Shown here: positions 1 through 8,928 of the stretch, piece by piece
Layout: each line of letters opens with the position of its first letter
Position numbering within the stretch: position 1 is the first letter of the stretch
NCBI GenBank assembly: GCA_046160865.1
Contig: JBJXHG010000175.1
Location: 1-56,390 of the forward strand
DNA length: 56,390 nucleotides
Source of the DNA: JBJXHG01 sp046160865
GTDB taxonomy: Bacteria > Planctomycetota > UBA1135 > GCA-002686595
Direction: 5' to 3'
Notes under the pieces: generated by a model
Seen by the model: the letters and a program-made list of their open reading frames with translations, nothing else
What the model was told of the DNA's origin: nothing
Databases searched by the model: none
Translations under genes and position numbers: made by a program

Positions 1-97
1 CCTCGGCGAATCTCGACGATTCGCCTGCGGTCTCGCTCCTTGCTCTGACGCGAACGGGCCGATTTCGGGCTCGAAGCACTTTCATCACGGACCGCTA
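1..97. repeat. Palindromic repeat family A, right half, cut by window edge
   Basis: This stretch matches the right half of the elements at 10428-10586 and 17671-17834. It shares the internal hairpin with the CCTCGGCGA start and the terminal CTCGAAGCACTTTCATCACG block. The left half lies outside the window or is absent. It is noncoding and lies just upstream of the gene at 187. Confidence 0.7.
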
Positions 98-186
98 GTG
101 CCGCGGCGGCTCGTAGTATCCCGCTCCACAACCAGTCCGAATCGCTACGATCGCGGCCAGTGGCAGGCAGTTTTGGAGGCGGCACC

Positions 187-786
187 ATGTTCCAGCGCAC
201 CTTGATCGCACTTCTCGCAACGGCAGCTCCCGCGTGGGCAGCGGAAGCGCGCGTTTCGGCCTCGGTCCAACTCGCGACGTACACGTCGCCGAATCCGGTC
301 GTGCCTTTCACGATGCCTGGATTCGATCCGGCGCTCGGCACATTGACCGGCGTCAAGATCGGCGTGGAGCTGCACGAGACGTTCGAAGCGCGCGCGGAGA
401 ATCAAGCGCCGAGCTCCGCGGCCCTCTCGTGGGAGAGCGTGGTCGGCCTCCGCATCGCAGGAGTCGACTCGACGCTCTTGATCGAAGAGCGCTTTCCCGA
501 TCGCGTGTACGGCATGCGCGCGACCGGCTTCGACGGCGCGCTCGACTTCGCTGGCACCTCGGGCTTCACGGTGACGCTGAAATCCATGCTCGAGCGCCCG
601 AACGCGTATGCGGCGACTTCGCCGGCCGCGCTCGCGCGATTCGTTGGCGCGGGCCCGCGCCCGTTCTTGCTCGCACGCAGCGGCCGCAATCTGTTCAGCG
701 CGACGTCCGCGAACACGACCGCATCGCTGTCGCACATGATCGGTGCGCGCGTGACGATCGTGTACGAGTACACGCCGACGACGTGA
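187..786 (+). CDS. Secreted choice-of-anchor E-like protein
   Basis: A 199-residue exported protein. I chose the ATG at 187 because GGAGG at 175-179 sits 7 nt upstream; a GTG at 160 in the same frame has no such signal. Residues 1-19 form a signal peptide (MFQRTLIALLATAAPAWAA). The mature part starts with a beta-rich stretch and the motif FDPALGTLTGVKIGVE. That motif resembles the FDP.LGTL..V opening of choice-of-anchor E domains, which are found on exported proteins of PEP-CTERM-type bacteria. No C-terminal sorting signal is visible, so how it would be anchored is unknown. It stands alone, between repeat elements A and B. The family match is by motif only; a general secreted beta-sandwich protein is the alternative. 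Confidence 0.75.
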   Translation: MFQRTLIALLATAAPAWAAEARVSASVQLATYTSPNPVVPFTMPGFDPALGTLTGVKIGVELHETFEARAENQAPSSAALSWESVVGLRIAGVDSTLLIEERFPDRVYGMRATGFDGALDFAGTSGFTVTLKSMLERPNAYAATSPAALARFVGAGPRPFLLARSGRNLFSATSANTTASLSHMIGARVTIVYEYTPTT

Positions 787-810
787 TGCGCTGCGCGCGC
801 GGCGGTGGCT

Positions 811-962
811 AGCCCGGATTTCTCACCACGCCGAGGCTGCGACGTCGCAACTGCTCGCGCCTGCGTCGTCGAGCTCCGCAGCGACCTGACCAGGTCGGTA
901 CCGGTGCGCTCGGTCGCTCGACTTGCATCCACGTCGCGCGCGGCCTGGTGAGGAATGCGGAC
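811..962. repeat. Palindromic repeat family B, copy 1
   Basis: The ends are inverted: AGCCCGGATTTCTCACCACG at 811-830 pairs with a CTGGTGAGGAATGCGGACT block ending at 962. The interior (about 875-935) matches the reverse complement of 27505-27565, including CCGGTGCGCTC and CTTGCATCCACG. It is noncoding and fills the space before the minus-strand gene ending at 1048. Confidence 0.75.
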
Positions 963-1047
963 TGCGCTCACGCACACCGCTTTTCATGCGGGGTGGTGAA
1001 CGCTGCGGGCTGGTGCGTCGGTGCCGTGCCGAGGCACCGCGCGCAGC

Positions 1048-1233
1048 TCAGCGGCTGCGCGGAGCGATGACGAGCAAGACGCCGGCCGCGGCGACCACGA
1101 GACCGACGATCGCGAGCTGGTAGTGCGCCTGCCCGAACCCGGCGAACTCGCCGAGGCCGAGATCGTCGGCGAAGAACGAGACGAGCGTGACGCCGCAGCC
1201 CGCGAGCATGATGAGGAATCCGAAGCAGCGCAT
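1048..1233 (-). CDS. Small two-helix membrane protein
   Basis: A 61-residue protein starting at an ATG with GAGG about 6 nt upstream. Two hydrophobic segments are visible: residues 4-20 (FGFLIMLAGCGVTLVSF) and 39-57 (QLAIVGLVVAAAGVLLVIA). They are joined by an acidic, Gly-rich loop, so a small inner-membrane hairpin is likely. It begins 14 bp after the DUF3050 gene on the same strand and is probably co-transcribed with it. Its function is unknown. Evidence for coding is the clean membrane pattern and the ribosome site. Confidence 0.65.
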   Translation of the reverse strand: MRCFGFLIMLAGCGVTLVSFFADDLGLGEFAGFGQAHYQLAIVGLVVAAAGVLLVIAPRSR

Positions 1234-1247
1234 GCGGGACCTCGCGG

Positions 1248-2036
1248 TTACGCCTCGACAGGCGCCGTGATCCGTGCGGCGATCGCGTCCCAGAACGCGC
1301 CGCGAGCGGCGAGTGCCTCGCGGGCGCCGAGCTGCGCGTCGCGCCAGCGCGCCTCGTCCGCGCCGCACAACGACTCCAATAGCCGCGCCGCCATCGGGCC
1401 GTGCTGGTCTCCGTCCAGGCGGACGTGGCGATCGAGATAGTGCACGAGCAGCGTCAAGCCTCCGCCCGATTGCTGCGATAGCTCGGCCATCACGCGGCGG
1501 AACATCTCGGGGATGACGTCTTCCCGTCCGATCGTGAATGCGCCCGCGACGCGCGCGATCGAACGCGACTCGATCGTCACGAACGTGCTCTCCACGAACG
1601 CGCGCGCCGCCGCCGGAGCGCGTGCGAGTTGGAGCGCAGCGGACACGCTCGTTCCGCGCGAGACGAGCGCCACGAACGCGTCGACCCGCGCGACGTCGGC
1701 ACCGCACTCCTGCATCGCTGCGCGGTAGAGCTCGAAGTGACTCGTGAAGCCGCCCCCGATGCCGTCGTCCGACTCCTCGGCCGTCACGATCTCGTTGACG
1801 AGTCGGCGCGCCCCCGTGTCGCCGCGCGGAACCCACGGCACGTCGACGCACGTCAGCGCGCGTTGCAGGCACTTGAGCAGCGACATGAAGTCCCACACGG
1901 CGAACACGTGGTGTTCCGTGAACAGGCGCACGTCGTCGAGCGTCGCGAGCTGCGCGTAGAGCGGATGGCGCACGAGAGCCATCCGCTCGGCCGCGAGCTG
2001 GCTTCGCAGGGCGTCGTAAGAACCGATCGTGCTCAT
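1248..2036 (-). CDS. DUF3050 family protein (haem-oxygenase-like fold)
   Basis: A 262-residue protein recognisable as DUF3050. The N-terminal block has HPLYAQLATLDDVRLFTEHH and AVWDFMSLLKCLQ, followed by LTCVDVPWVPRGD and the RLVNEIVTAEESDD block; these are the family's hallmark motifs. The conserved His and Glu residues match the all-helical haem-oxygenase-like fold, whose members often bind two metals; enzymatic activity here is inference. I chose the ATG at 2036 because homology begins right after it, although the frame stays open to 2087. The downstream 61-residue membrane protein lies 14 bp away and may form an operon with it. Confidence 0.85.
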   Translation of the reverse strand: MSTIGSYDALRSQLAAERMALVRHPLYAQLATLDDVRLFTEHHVFAVWDFMSLLKCLQRALTCVDVPWVPRGDTGARRLVNEIVTAEESDDGIGGGFTSHFELYRAAMQECGADVARVDAFVALVSRGTSVSAALQLARAPAAARAFVESTFVTIESRSIARVAGAFTIGREDVIPEMFRRVMAELSQQSGGGLTLLVHYLDRHVRLDGDQHGPMAARLLESLCGADEARWRDAQLGAREALAARGAFWDAIAARITAPVEA

Positions 2037-2163
2037 GCGCGCATGTTCGGCGATGCGGCGACGCGTCGTCCAGGGCGAATCGCACAATCGACGGACGCCG
2101 GTGGACCGTGGTCACGAAGGGTCGGCTCACCCTCGGGTGGCGGCGCGGCTGCTGGACGTGCTC

Positions 2164-3120
2164 TCAGCGCGCTTGCATGTGCGGAAGCGTGAGCAGCCAG
2201 TCGGCGATCAGGTTCGACGCACGCTCCGCGTCGGCGCCGAGCAGATGCGAGCCGTCGAACGTGGTGTACTCACCACCCGTCATGTCGAGATAGGGAACGC
2301 CGAGGTCCGTGCACATGTTTCGGATGAGCTCTGGCGGAAAGCCCTCGTCCTCGATGGCTTCGATGCGCGCAGTCGCCGGCAACCGCACGCACGCGATCTG
2401 CCAGCCGGCGCCGATCATGTCGCGCAGTGTGGCGTGGACGACGTCGAGATGCTCGCGGCGTGTCGCGCGGGTCGGCTCGGACACGATCAAGCGGTAGATG
2501 CCCTCGTGTCGCTGCGGCTCGATGCGGACGCCCGCTTCGCCGCCGCCCCACGGATTCGGCTCGATCGTCCAGAACGTGCGCTGCCGCCATACGTCGAGGT
2601 CGTCGTCGAGCCGCTCGTCGATGCGCTGTGTGAGCCGCATCGCGCGCTCTTTCTCGAGGATGACGGCCATGTGCGGCAGCGGCTTCGAGTACACCGACGC
2701 CGGCGTCAAGCACACGACGAGCCGGCGGGGCGCCAGCGTGCGCGCGCCGGCGAGCACGTGCTCGATCTGCGCGAGCCCGTTCCAGAGCGTGCCGACCGGT
2801 CCGACACCGCGCCGCTCGAGGACGCGGATCGAGATGTCCGAGCCGATGCGGCTGTCGCCAGCGACCAGCAGGCCATCCGCGGGCGCGCGTCCATGCAGAT
2901 ACAGCGGTGCGACGGCGCCTTCGACGTCGATGAAGCGCTTCGGCGCGGGATCGACTTTGACTCCGCGCGACGGCTTCTCCGATCCGAGCGCGAGCCGCCA
3001 GCCCGCGAGGAGCACGACGGCCGCGATCGCGCCCACGGCGATCGGCCACGGGCCGCGCCACGCGCTCCTGCGCGAGCGGGCTCGCGCGTGTCGTGTCGTC
3101 TCGTGCGGGTCGTTCGACAT
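2164..3120 (-). CDS. SGNH-hydrolase-like membrane-anchored protein
   Basis: A 318-residue protein with one N-terminal membrane helix (about residues 26-46, after a basic cytoplasmic tail) and a periplasmic domain. The motif GDSRIGSD fits SGNH block I with the serine in the usual GDS place, and DGSHL near the C-terminus fits the block V Asp-x-x-His. Its ATG overlaps the MBOAT stop codon by one base (TGATG), so the two are translationally coupled. MBOAT-SGNH pairs, as with AlgI and AlgJ/AlgX, O-acetylate exported polysaccharides; acetyl transfer to a glycan is therefore the likely role. The substrate cannot be read from the sequence. Confidence 0.8.
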   Translation of the reverse strand: MSNDPHETTRHARARSRRSAWRGPWPIAVGAIAAVVLLAGWRLALGSEKPSRGVKVDPAPKRFIDVEGAVAPLYLHGRAPADGLLVAGDSRIGSDISIRVLERRGVGPVGTLWNGLAQIEHVLAGARTLAPRRLVVCLTPASVYSKPLPHMAVILEKERAMRLTQRIDERLDDDLDVWRQRTFWTIEPNPWGGGEAGVRIEPQRHEGIYRLIVSEPTRATRREHLDVVHATLRDMIGAGWQIACVRLPATARIEAIEDEGFPPELIRNMCTDLGVPYLDMTGGEYTTFDGSHLLGADAERASNLIADWLLTLPHMQAR

Positions 3121-4553
3121 CAGAATTGGAAGTACAGGAACGGCGACGCGGCGCCGCGATCGACGAGGACGAGCAGGACGAGCCACACGACGCACACGGC
3201 GAGGCGCAGCGGAGCGCTCTTCTTCAAGCCGAGCCACTCGTGCGCCGCTTGTCCGGCGTGCAGCGCGACGATGGGGACGAGGAGCAGGAGCTGCGGCGTC
3301 TGCGCGATGATCTCGAGCCCGAGCGGCGTCGTGAACGGTGCGACGAACATGCGCTCGAGCACGGCGACGGCGAGCGTGAAGTCCGACGCGCGGAAGAACA
3401 CCCACGCGACGTGCACGACGACGTAGACGATCACGACGCGCAGCGCGCGCATCACGAAGTCGACGGGACCACGCAGCGGATCGGACATGCCCGCGCGCAC
3501 GCGCGTCCAACCGAACGCGCGCTCGACGGCGAGTGCGAGTCCGTGCAAGCCGCCCCACGCGAGGAACGACCACGACGCGCCGTGCCACAGTCCGCCGAGC
3601 AACATCGTCACCATCAAGTTGACGTACGTCCGGCCGGCACCGGCGCGATTGCCGCCGAGCGGCACGTACAAGTAGTCGCGCAACCAACGCGAGAGCGTGA
3701 TGTGCCAGCGCGTCCAGAACTCCGTGAGGCTGCGGCTGATGTACGGGTAGCGGAAGTTCTCCGGGAAGTTGAATCCCATGAGGAGCGCGAGCCCGATCGC
3801 GATCCACGAGTAGCCCGCGAAGTCGGCGAAGATCTGCGCGCCGAAGCACACGGCGCCGATCCAAGCCTGCGTGGGGCTGATGTCGGCGACGGTCGACGCG
3901 CGGAACGCGTTCTCGACCTGCGGAGCGAGACCGTCGGCGACGACGATCTTGAGGAACAGTCCCTCGATGCAGCGGTAGAGCCCGAGCTGGATGCGCGGCC
4001 ACGACAGCGGGCGGCGGAACTGCAGTTGTGGCAGGAGCTCGCGCGCGCGCACGATCGGCCCGGCGACGAGCTGCGGAAAGAACGACACGAACAGGAAGAA
4101 GTCGAAGTACGACGCGGCGGGCTTCAACCTCCGTGCGTGCACGTCGATCGTGTAGCTGAGCGTCTGGAACGTGTAGAACGAGATGCCGACCGGCACGACC
4201 CACGCCGCGAGCCACTCGGGCTTGCCCGTCGTCGCGTCTCCGCCGAATCCGAGCGTCGTGGCGATGAGCGGCGTGTACTTGAAGAACGCGAGCAGGCCAA
4301 GGTTGCCGGCCAGGCTCACCGTCAACCAACGTTGGCGCACGCGCTCGTCGTGCGCGGCATGAATGAAGCCTGCGATCCGGTAGTCGACGTACGACGACAG
4401 CCATATCAGAACGACGTACTCCGGCCGCCACCACGCGTAGAAGACGAGGCTCAACGCGAGCGTCCCGGCCTTCGCCGCGCGCAGCGGCAGAAGTCGCCAC
4501 ACCGCCCAGGCGAGGGGGAAGAAGAGCCAGAAGGTGACGGTGTCGAAGCGCAC
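3120..4553 (-). CDS. MBOAT family O-acyltransferase (AlgI-like)
   Basis: A multi-spanning membrane protein of 477 residues from a GTG start. The frame continues upstream to 4754, but homology begins at RFDTVTFWLFFPL, so that start is preferred, without a clear ribosome site. Visible family marks are VPVGISFYTFQTLSYTID, FFPQLVAGPI, the signature TRWHITLSRWLRDYLYVPLG and GGLWHGASWSF, whose His is the catalytic residue in the family. The length is normal. It would move an acyl group, usually acetyl, across the membrane to the SGNH partner encoded next, for glycan O-acylation. A 200-bp gap to the divergent gene at 4753 probably holds the promoter. Confidence 0.93.
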   Translation of the reverse strand: MRFDTVTFWLFFPLAWAVWRLLPLRAAKAGTLALSLVFYAWWRPEYVVLIWLSSYVDYRIAGFIHAAHDERVRQRWLTVSLAGNLGLLAFFKYTPLIATTLGFGGDATTGKPEWLAAWVVPVGISFYTFQTLSYTIDVHARRLKPAASYFDFFLFVSFFPQLVAGPIVRARELLPQLQFRRPLSWPRIQLGLYRCIEGLFLKIVVADGLAPQVENAFRASTVADISPTQAWIGAVCFGAQIFADFAGYSWIAIGLALLMGFNFPENFRYPYISRSLTEFWTRWHITLSRWLRDYLYVPLGGNRAGAGRTYVNLMVTMLLGGLWHGASWSFLAWGGLHGLALAVERAFGWTRVRAGMSDPLRGPVDFVMRALRVVIVYVVVHVAWVFFRASDFTLAVAVLERMFVAPFTTPLGLEIIAQTPQLLLLVPIVALHAGQAAHEWLGLKKSAPLRLAVCVVWLVLLVLVDRGAASPFLYFQF

Positions 4554-4752
4554 GACTCGAGCGGGGGGCACGCGCGATTCGGGTTGCTCGCCATGGATCC
4601 TTGAGTGAATCCAGTGCCGTGCGGAGCGCGCGTCTGCGAACGACGTGTTCTCCCGAATCGACGCGGAGTATTCCGATCGATGCAGTCCGATGGAAGCTCG
4701 CTCTCGTCTCGAACTGTCGAAAGCGCGCGGCCGCGGTCGATCTGTAGCCACC

Positions 4753-5178
4753 ATGACGCTCGTTTCGCTTTGCGCACGTCACGCGCTGCTGCTTCTCGCG
4801 ATCGGCCTCGGCTTCGGCTGCGGGGATTTGCTCACCGACGCGGCGACGCGCTTGAGCCGGCAGATTTGCGAGGAAGCGGAAGCGCTCCGCCGATCCGGGC
4901 AAACGCGGCGCACGTTCGAGCACCGGCCGAAGTCGATGCCGGAGGGGATCGCGGGCGACTATCGGATCGAGTTCGTCGGCTCCGTTCCCGACGTGCGCGG
5001 GGATCGCTTGCTCCTGGTCGGGGAGACGTACGACGGGCCGCTGCGCTACAGCACCACGTCGCACTCGCGCGGCGTGCTCGTCGAGAGGGACTTCCGTGCA
5101 CCGCATCGCAAGGGCGAAGCGACGCTGGTGACGCTCGAGCGGCGCGGGCACGAAGTCTGGATCATCGACGTGCGCTGA
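4753..5178 (+). CDS. Exported protein of unknown function, possible lipoprotein
   Basis: A 141-residue protein. The ATG at 4753 follows a short gap after the divergent MBOAT gene; upstream in-frame starts would add only low-complexity Arg/Ser sequence. Residues 1-20 are hydrophobic and end at GFGC, a poor but possible lipobox. The mature part contains IAGDYRIEFVGSVPDVRGDR and ends with ERRGHEVWIIDVR. I do not recognise a family. Pattern and composition look coding, with a charged C-terminal half. It is probably a periplasmic or membrane-anchored protein, with no operon partner downstream on the same strand. Confidence 0.6.
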   Translation: MTLVSLCARHALLLLAIGLGFGCGDLLTDAATRLSRQICEEAEALRRSGQTRRTFEHRPKSMPEGIAGDYRIEFVGSVPDVRGDRLLLVGETYDGPLRYSTTSHSRGVLVERDFRAPHRKGEATLVTLERRGHEVWIIDVR

Positions 5179-5264
5179 TCGCCGCTGCCCACCTCGTCGC
5201 GCGCGACCGCGCGTGAGGACGCGTCACGCGCGAGTAGCAGCGTCGATCCGTGGATGCACCGATC

Positions 5265-5470
5265 GTTTGCTCGGGCGAGGCGATTCCGGCGCTCACGCGA
5301 AACGTGTGGCCGTCGGGATGAACGAGATGGAACTCGCGCACGCCCCACGGCTCGTTCGTCGGCGGGTTGTCGCGGCGCGCGACCGTTGCGCGCTCACTGC
5401 CCGCTCCAGCACAGGAAGATCTCGAACTTCCCGGAGCACACGGACGCCAACGTCCGCGCGCCTCGACCGA
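5265..5470 (-). pseudogene. Remnant of a VOC (glyoxalase-like) family gene
   Basis: Two pieces of a VOC protein lie on the minus strand in different frames. One (about 5394-5445) reads GKFEIFLCWSGQ and runs straight into a stop. The other (about 5270-5375) reads TNEPWGVREFHLVHPDGHTF, matching the PWG-REF-DPDGH C-terminal motif of glyoxalase/bleomycin-resistance proteins. The middle of the domain, some 40 residues, is missing. The most likely explanation is a deletion plus frameshift in an ancestral gene. Frame change and loss are seen directly; the family name is inferred from the motif. Confidence 0.55.
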
Positions 5471-5596
5471 GCGCCGTGCAGTCGCGGGCGAACCTTGGAA
5501 AGCCCACGCTCGCACGCGATAACGGCCGATAGGATGCAGCTCCGCTATCCGTGTTCACGAACCCGTGCTCGAGCTCGAGCCGCGACGGACATCCGC

Positions 5597-6604
5597 ATGA
5601 AGAAGACTCTGCATCTGCTGCTGGCGATCGTGCTGCTCGTGTGCACGGCATCCGCCCAGGAGCTCACTTGGGCTCAGCTCGTGAAGCAGCCGGAGCACTG
5701 GCCGGCGCAATGCACCATGAAGAAGGCGCTCGAGTTCGAGAGCGGCAAGCGCGTCGCGGTCGGGCAGCAGGTCGACATCCTCGAGATCCATTCCACCGAG
5801 ATCGTCGTCGGCACGAGCGGGATCAGCTTCGGCACGTCACCGGCGGACACCGACGCGCTCGCGGTCGCGAACGCCGCGTACGCGAAGCTCACGCCGGCGC
5901 AGCGCGCGCTCACGTTCGCTTCGCTGTTGCAGCGCAGAGACCTCTGGCCATACCGCGTCACGCTGATCGAGCCGATCGATCTTGGCAACGAGCGCATTCC
6001 AGCCGGCGCGAAAGCGGTGCTACTCGGTGTCGAGAAGAACGAGCTGAGCTTGCTGTGGGAGAAGTCGAGGACTGGATTCGAGCTCGACGTGAAGCTGACG
6101 GACCTGCTCGCACAAGCGCGGACGTTCGTCGCGGACAAGACCACGATACCGAGTCGCGTCGCCGAAGAGCTGCAAGGCAAGCTCGTCGATCCGCTCACCG
6201 GCAAGGCCGCGCCGCTCGATCCGAAAGCGTTGCCCCGCTACTACGCGTTCTACCGCGGTGGCGCCTATTGTCCGTACACGCGCGAGATGACGCCGAGCAT
6301 CGTCACCTTCTACAAGGAGACGAAGGCCGCGCATCCCGAGTTCGAGCTCATCTACGTCCCGACCGACAAGACCGCGGCCGAGCTGCAGGCGTATGCCAAG
6401 CAAGAGAGCTTTCCGTGGCGCGTCGTTGCGTTCGAGGAAGCACGCAAGTTCCCCGTCCTCGCGCCGTACTTCGGGCCGGTGCCGCACTTCATCGTCGTGG
6501 ATCCGGCCGGCAACAAACTGATGGAGTGCACGGCGACCGATCGTGGGCCGCTGCTCGAGCGATTGACGGCGCTGCTCTCGACTCCCGTCGAGCCGAAGAA
6601 GTAG
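5597..6604 (+). CDS. Secreted thioredoxin-like protein with a single-Cys CPYT site
   Basis: A 335-residue exported protein. The ATG at 5597 starts a clear signal peptide (MKKTLHLLLAIVLLVCTASA, cleavage after ASA). Residues 20-200 form a domain I do not recognise. The C-terminal third is thioredoxin-like of the tryparedoxin/nucleoredoxin type: LPRYYAFYRGGAYCPYTREM, then EFELIYVPTDKT, FPWRVVAFEEA and VPHFIVVDPAGN. The usual CPPC or CxxC active site is CPYT here, so the resolving Cys is gone; such domains act as one-Cys redox enzymes or binding proteins. It stands alone and most likely acts in the periplasm. Confidence 0.8.
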   Translation: MKKTLHLLLAIVLLVCTASAQELTWAQLVKQPEHWPAQCTMKKALEFESGKRVAVGQQVDILEIHSTEIVVGTSGISFGTSPADTDALAVANAAYAKLTPAQRALTFASLLQRRDLWPYRVTLIEPIDLGNERIPAGAKAVLLGVEKNELSLLWEKSRTGFELDVKLTDLLAQARTFVADKTTIPSRVAEELQGKLVDPLTGKAAPLDPKALPRYYAFYRGGAYCPYTREMTPSIVTFYKETKAAHPEFELIYVPTDKTAAELQAYAKQESFPWRVVAFEEARKFPVLAPYFGPVPHFIVVDPAGNKLMECTATDRGPLLERLTALLSTPVEPKK

Positions 6605-6661
6605 CACGATGCGGGGCAGCGTTCGGGCCGCGGCGAAGTTGTCGAGCCTGCTCCGAGTGAC

Positions 6662-8053
6662 CTACCCGCCGGAGCCGCTCGCCGCGATCGAGTTGCTGCC
6701 GGGCACCAGCGCGGTGTTCTCGAGCGCGTCGAACTCCGACGTGACCGCGTAGTACGCGAACGCCGGGACGAGCAGCTCGTTCGACGACGTGCTTCCAAGG
6801 AGCACCGCCGCGCGCAGGTCGAACACGTCGCGGATCGCGACGGACGATCCGTACACGCGGGAGCCGCGCGAGCTCTGCGCGGGCTGCCAGTGCAGCCGGA
6901 CTGCGGCACCTTCGGTCGTGGCGACGAGGGCCGTGGATTGCCGCGCTTCCACTTGCTGCCGCGCGATCGCGAAGAGACCGAGCGCCGAATCCAGCGCGCC
7001 TTGCGAACCGGCTGGCACGTCGGTGATCAGCACGGCGGTGAGGCCTCGGCGGCGATCGATCCACATGAAGCTGCCCCACGCTCCGGCTCCGACGATCTCT
7101 TCCACGTGCTCCGTCGCCGGGTGCTCTGCCAGGATCCACGTGCCGAATCCGTAGTCCGGATCGACGCCGTACGGATACAGCGCGTGGCTCGCCGGCCACG
7201 GCGTCGCGTGCACCGGAAGGTCGCGCGTCGCATTCGTGAACAGCTGCGCGACCGACGCGTCGGAGAGCACGCGCTCGCCTGCGTACCATCCGCGATCGAC
7301 GATCATCTGCGCGTAGCGAATCGTCTCTGCGGCGCTGCTCCGCAGTCCGCCAGCGACCGCGGGATTCGGCGCGAACTGCTGATAATCGGCGCCCGGCATC
7401 GAGCATCGATCGAAGATGCGCGTGCGCGCGACGTCTTCCCAGCTCGCTCCGGTGCGCAGCTCGACGATCCGCCCGACCGTCTGCATGCCGCTCCCTTCGT
7501 AACCGAGCTGCGTTCCGGGCGTGAACGCGAGGAAGCCGTTGATTCCGATCAGCGTGACCGACTGCGCGAGTGTGTAGAACGCCTGGATCTCGTACGGCGC
7601 CGGCGTCTCGATCCCGTGGCGCATGCCGAAGGCGTCGACGATCGTCGGGTCGCCGAGACCGTTCGACTCGAAGAGCGGCAGCGCGTCGCCCAAACGCTCG
7701 CCGAGTGCCAGTGCTCCCGCGTCGCGCACGGCGAGCACGACGCCGGCGGAAATCGTCTTCGTGAACGACGCGAGGCGCGTCTTCGTGTCGTACCCGATGT
7801 CGCCGAACTGAAATCGATACAGATCGAGGCCGTCCTGACGGACGATCACGGCGACGTGCCCGCTCAGATTGGACAGGTTGGCGAGCAGCAGTGCGTTGGC
7901 CGCGGAAAAGTCGTACGGATTGCCGGGACAGCACACGCGAGGCGTCGTGCGGTGCGGCGAATGCGCTCCGACGGAAGCTCGGTGAGTCTGGGCGGCGACG
8001 GATGGCGCGAGAAAGCACGCCGCGGACGACACGAGGATGGAGAGGTGGCGCAT
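6662..8053 (-). CDS. Secreted serine hydrolase, beta-lactamase/DD-peptidase fold
   Basis: A 463-residue protein starting at an ATG that opens a signal peptide (residues 1-21). The SxxK catalytic tetrad of class C-type enzymes is S96-F-T-K99 in the sequence ASFTKTISAG. The second motif, normally YxN, appears as YEGSG, and the third is probably in VGAGAWGSFMW. This family (PF00144) includes DD-carboxypeptidases, esterases and beta-lactamases; the exact substrate is unknown. The last 110 residues (after about 355) form an extra domain with AVRLHWQPA, probably a fibronectin-like beta module. It is encoded alone on the minus strand. Confidence 0.85.
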   Translation of the reverse strand: MRHLSILVSSAACFLAPSVAAQTHRASVGAHSPHRTTPRVCCPGNPYDFSAANALLLANLSNLSGHVAVIVRQDGLDLYRFQFGDIGYDTKTRLASFTKTISAGVVLAVRDAGALALGERLGDALPLFESNGLGDPTIVDAFGMRHGIETPAPYEIQAFYTLAQSVTLIGINGFLAFTPGTQLGYEGSGMQTVGRIVELRTGASWEDVARTRIFDRCSMPGADYQQFAPNPAVAGGLRSSAAETIRYAQMIVDRGWYAGERVLSDASVAQLFTNATRDLPVHATPWPASHALYPYGVDPDYGFGTWILAEHPATEHVEEIVGAGAWGSFMWIDRRRGLTAVLITDVPAGSQGALDSALGLFAIARQQVEARQSTALVATTEGAAVRLHWQPAQSSRGSRVYGSSVAIRDVFDLRAAVLLGSTSSNELLVPAFAYYAVTSEFDALENTALVPGSNSIAASGSGG

Positions 8054-8145
8054 GGTCGGATGGAGTGGGGCGGAACGCATCGTCGCACAACCGCTCGTGC
8101 GCACGCCGGTTGCGGTGCAAATCGCGGAGCGGGCGCTCTCGCGAC

Positions 8146-8168
8146 GGACGTGGTGAGAAGTGCAGGCT
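8146..8168. repeat. Half copy of palindromic repeat B end
   Basis: GGACGTGGTGAGAAGTGCAGG matches the right end of repeat B2 at 17648-17669. No partner arm is evident nearby. Confidence 0.5.
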
Positions 8169-8297
8169 CGGCGTGAGCGACGAACGTCGGCCCGCACGTC
8201 TGCGACGACTTCGATCCGGCCGGGATCGGCGTTGGAGTGTCGGGCGCGGTAGCGCGCTCGATTCGCCCGTGAGTCCGCCCGGCGCGTGCGCGTGCGA

Positions 8298-8720
8298 TCA
8301 GACCGCGCTGCCGGCCGTCGATCGAATCGACACGGAACCACCGCGCAAGAACGCGATGAGCACGCGCGCCTCGCCTTTCGGAGCTCCGCTGAGAAGCTCG
8401 ATCGCCGCGTCGGCGGACGTTGCGGCGGGAGCGCTGCCCGACATCGCTTTCGAGATCAGGGTGAGCGTGTGCTCCTCACCGAAGCTTCTGCCGCGCAACG
8501 GCACGGTGACGTCCGACACGCGCGCGAGCCCCGCGTCGATGCACGCCGCGAGTTGTGTCGCGTCGTGCGCGCTCACCCGGCGACCGTCGGCGCGGAAGTA
8601 CTGCAGACGATCTGTGCTCGCCGCGTCCGCGGCGGGACGGCAATCGGAACCCGCGGGCTTCCAGCCGTGCGTGATCGCGAGATCCAGCGCGCACAGCCAC
8701 AAGTCGGTGTCGACGCGCAT
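8298..8720 (-). CDS. Conserved hypothetical protein
   Basis: A 140-residue soluble protein from an ATG at 8720. It reads WLCALDLAITHGWKPAGS near the start and GRRVSAHDATQLAACIDAGL in the middle. The same pattern (GW-PAG, then DA..LA..) is familiar from small hypothetical proteins of high-GC bacteria, without a known role. The frame continues upstream to 9164, but that part is low-complexity and overlaps a repeat, so the ATG is the better start. No membrane segment or motif suggests an activity. Confidence 0.65.
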   Translation of the reverse strand: MRVDTDLWLCALDLAITHGWKPAGSDCRPAADAASTDRLQYFRADGRRVSAHDATQLAACIDAGLARVSDVTVPLRGRSFGEEHTLTLISKAMSGSAPAATSADAAIELLSGAPKGEARVLIAFLRGGSVSIRSTAGSAV

Positions 8721-8928
8721 CGTCTGACCATCCGCACGAACGAAAAGGTGATGAATGCTGTGTCTCCGGAATTCGATCCGACGAGTGACTCGGTCGGAGC
8801 GGTATTCACCGCGACGTCGCGGCGCCCGATGGAACCGCGATCTCGAAGGGCACGAGCGTATCCAGCCCGCCGCAGCGGCAGGGCGTGGAAACCGGCTTTT
8901 CTTTGGCCAAGCATGCGCGCGGAGCGCG

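Noticed and set aside
1048..2130. 360-residue minus-strand frame covering the DUF3050 gene
   Set aside because: Only its last 61 residues look real and are listed as a small membrane protein; the rest is a shadow of the DUF3050 frame.
3093..4604. 503-residue plus-strand frame opposite the MBOAT gene
   Set aside because: It consists of Arg, Glu and His runs typical of an antisense frame in high-GC DNA; the MBOAT product has clear family motifs.
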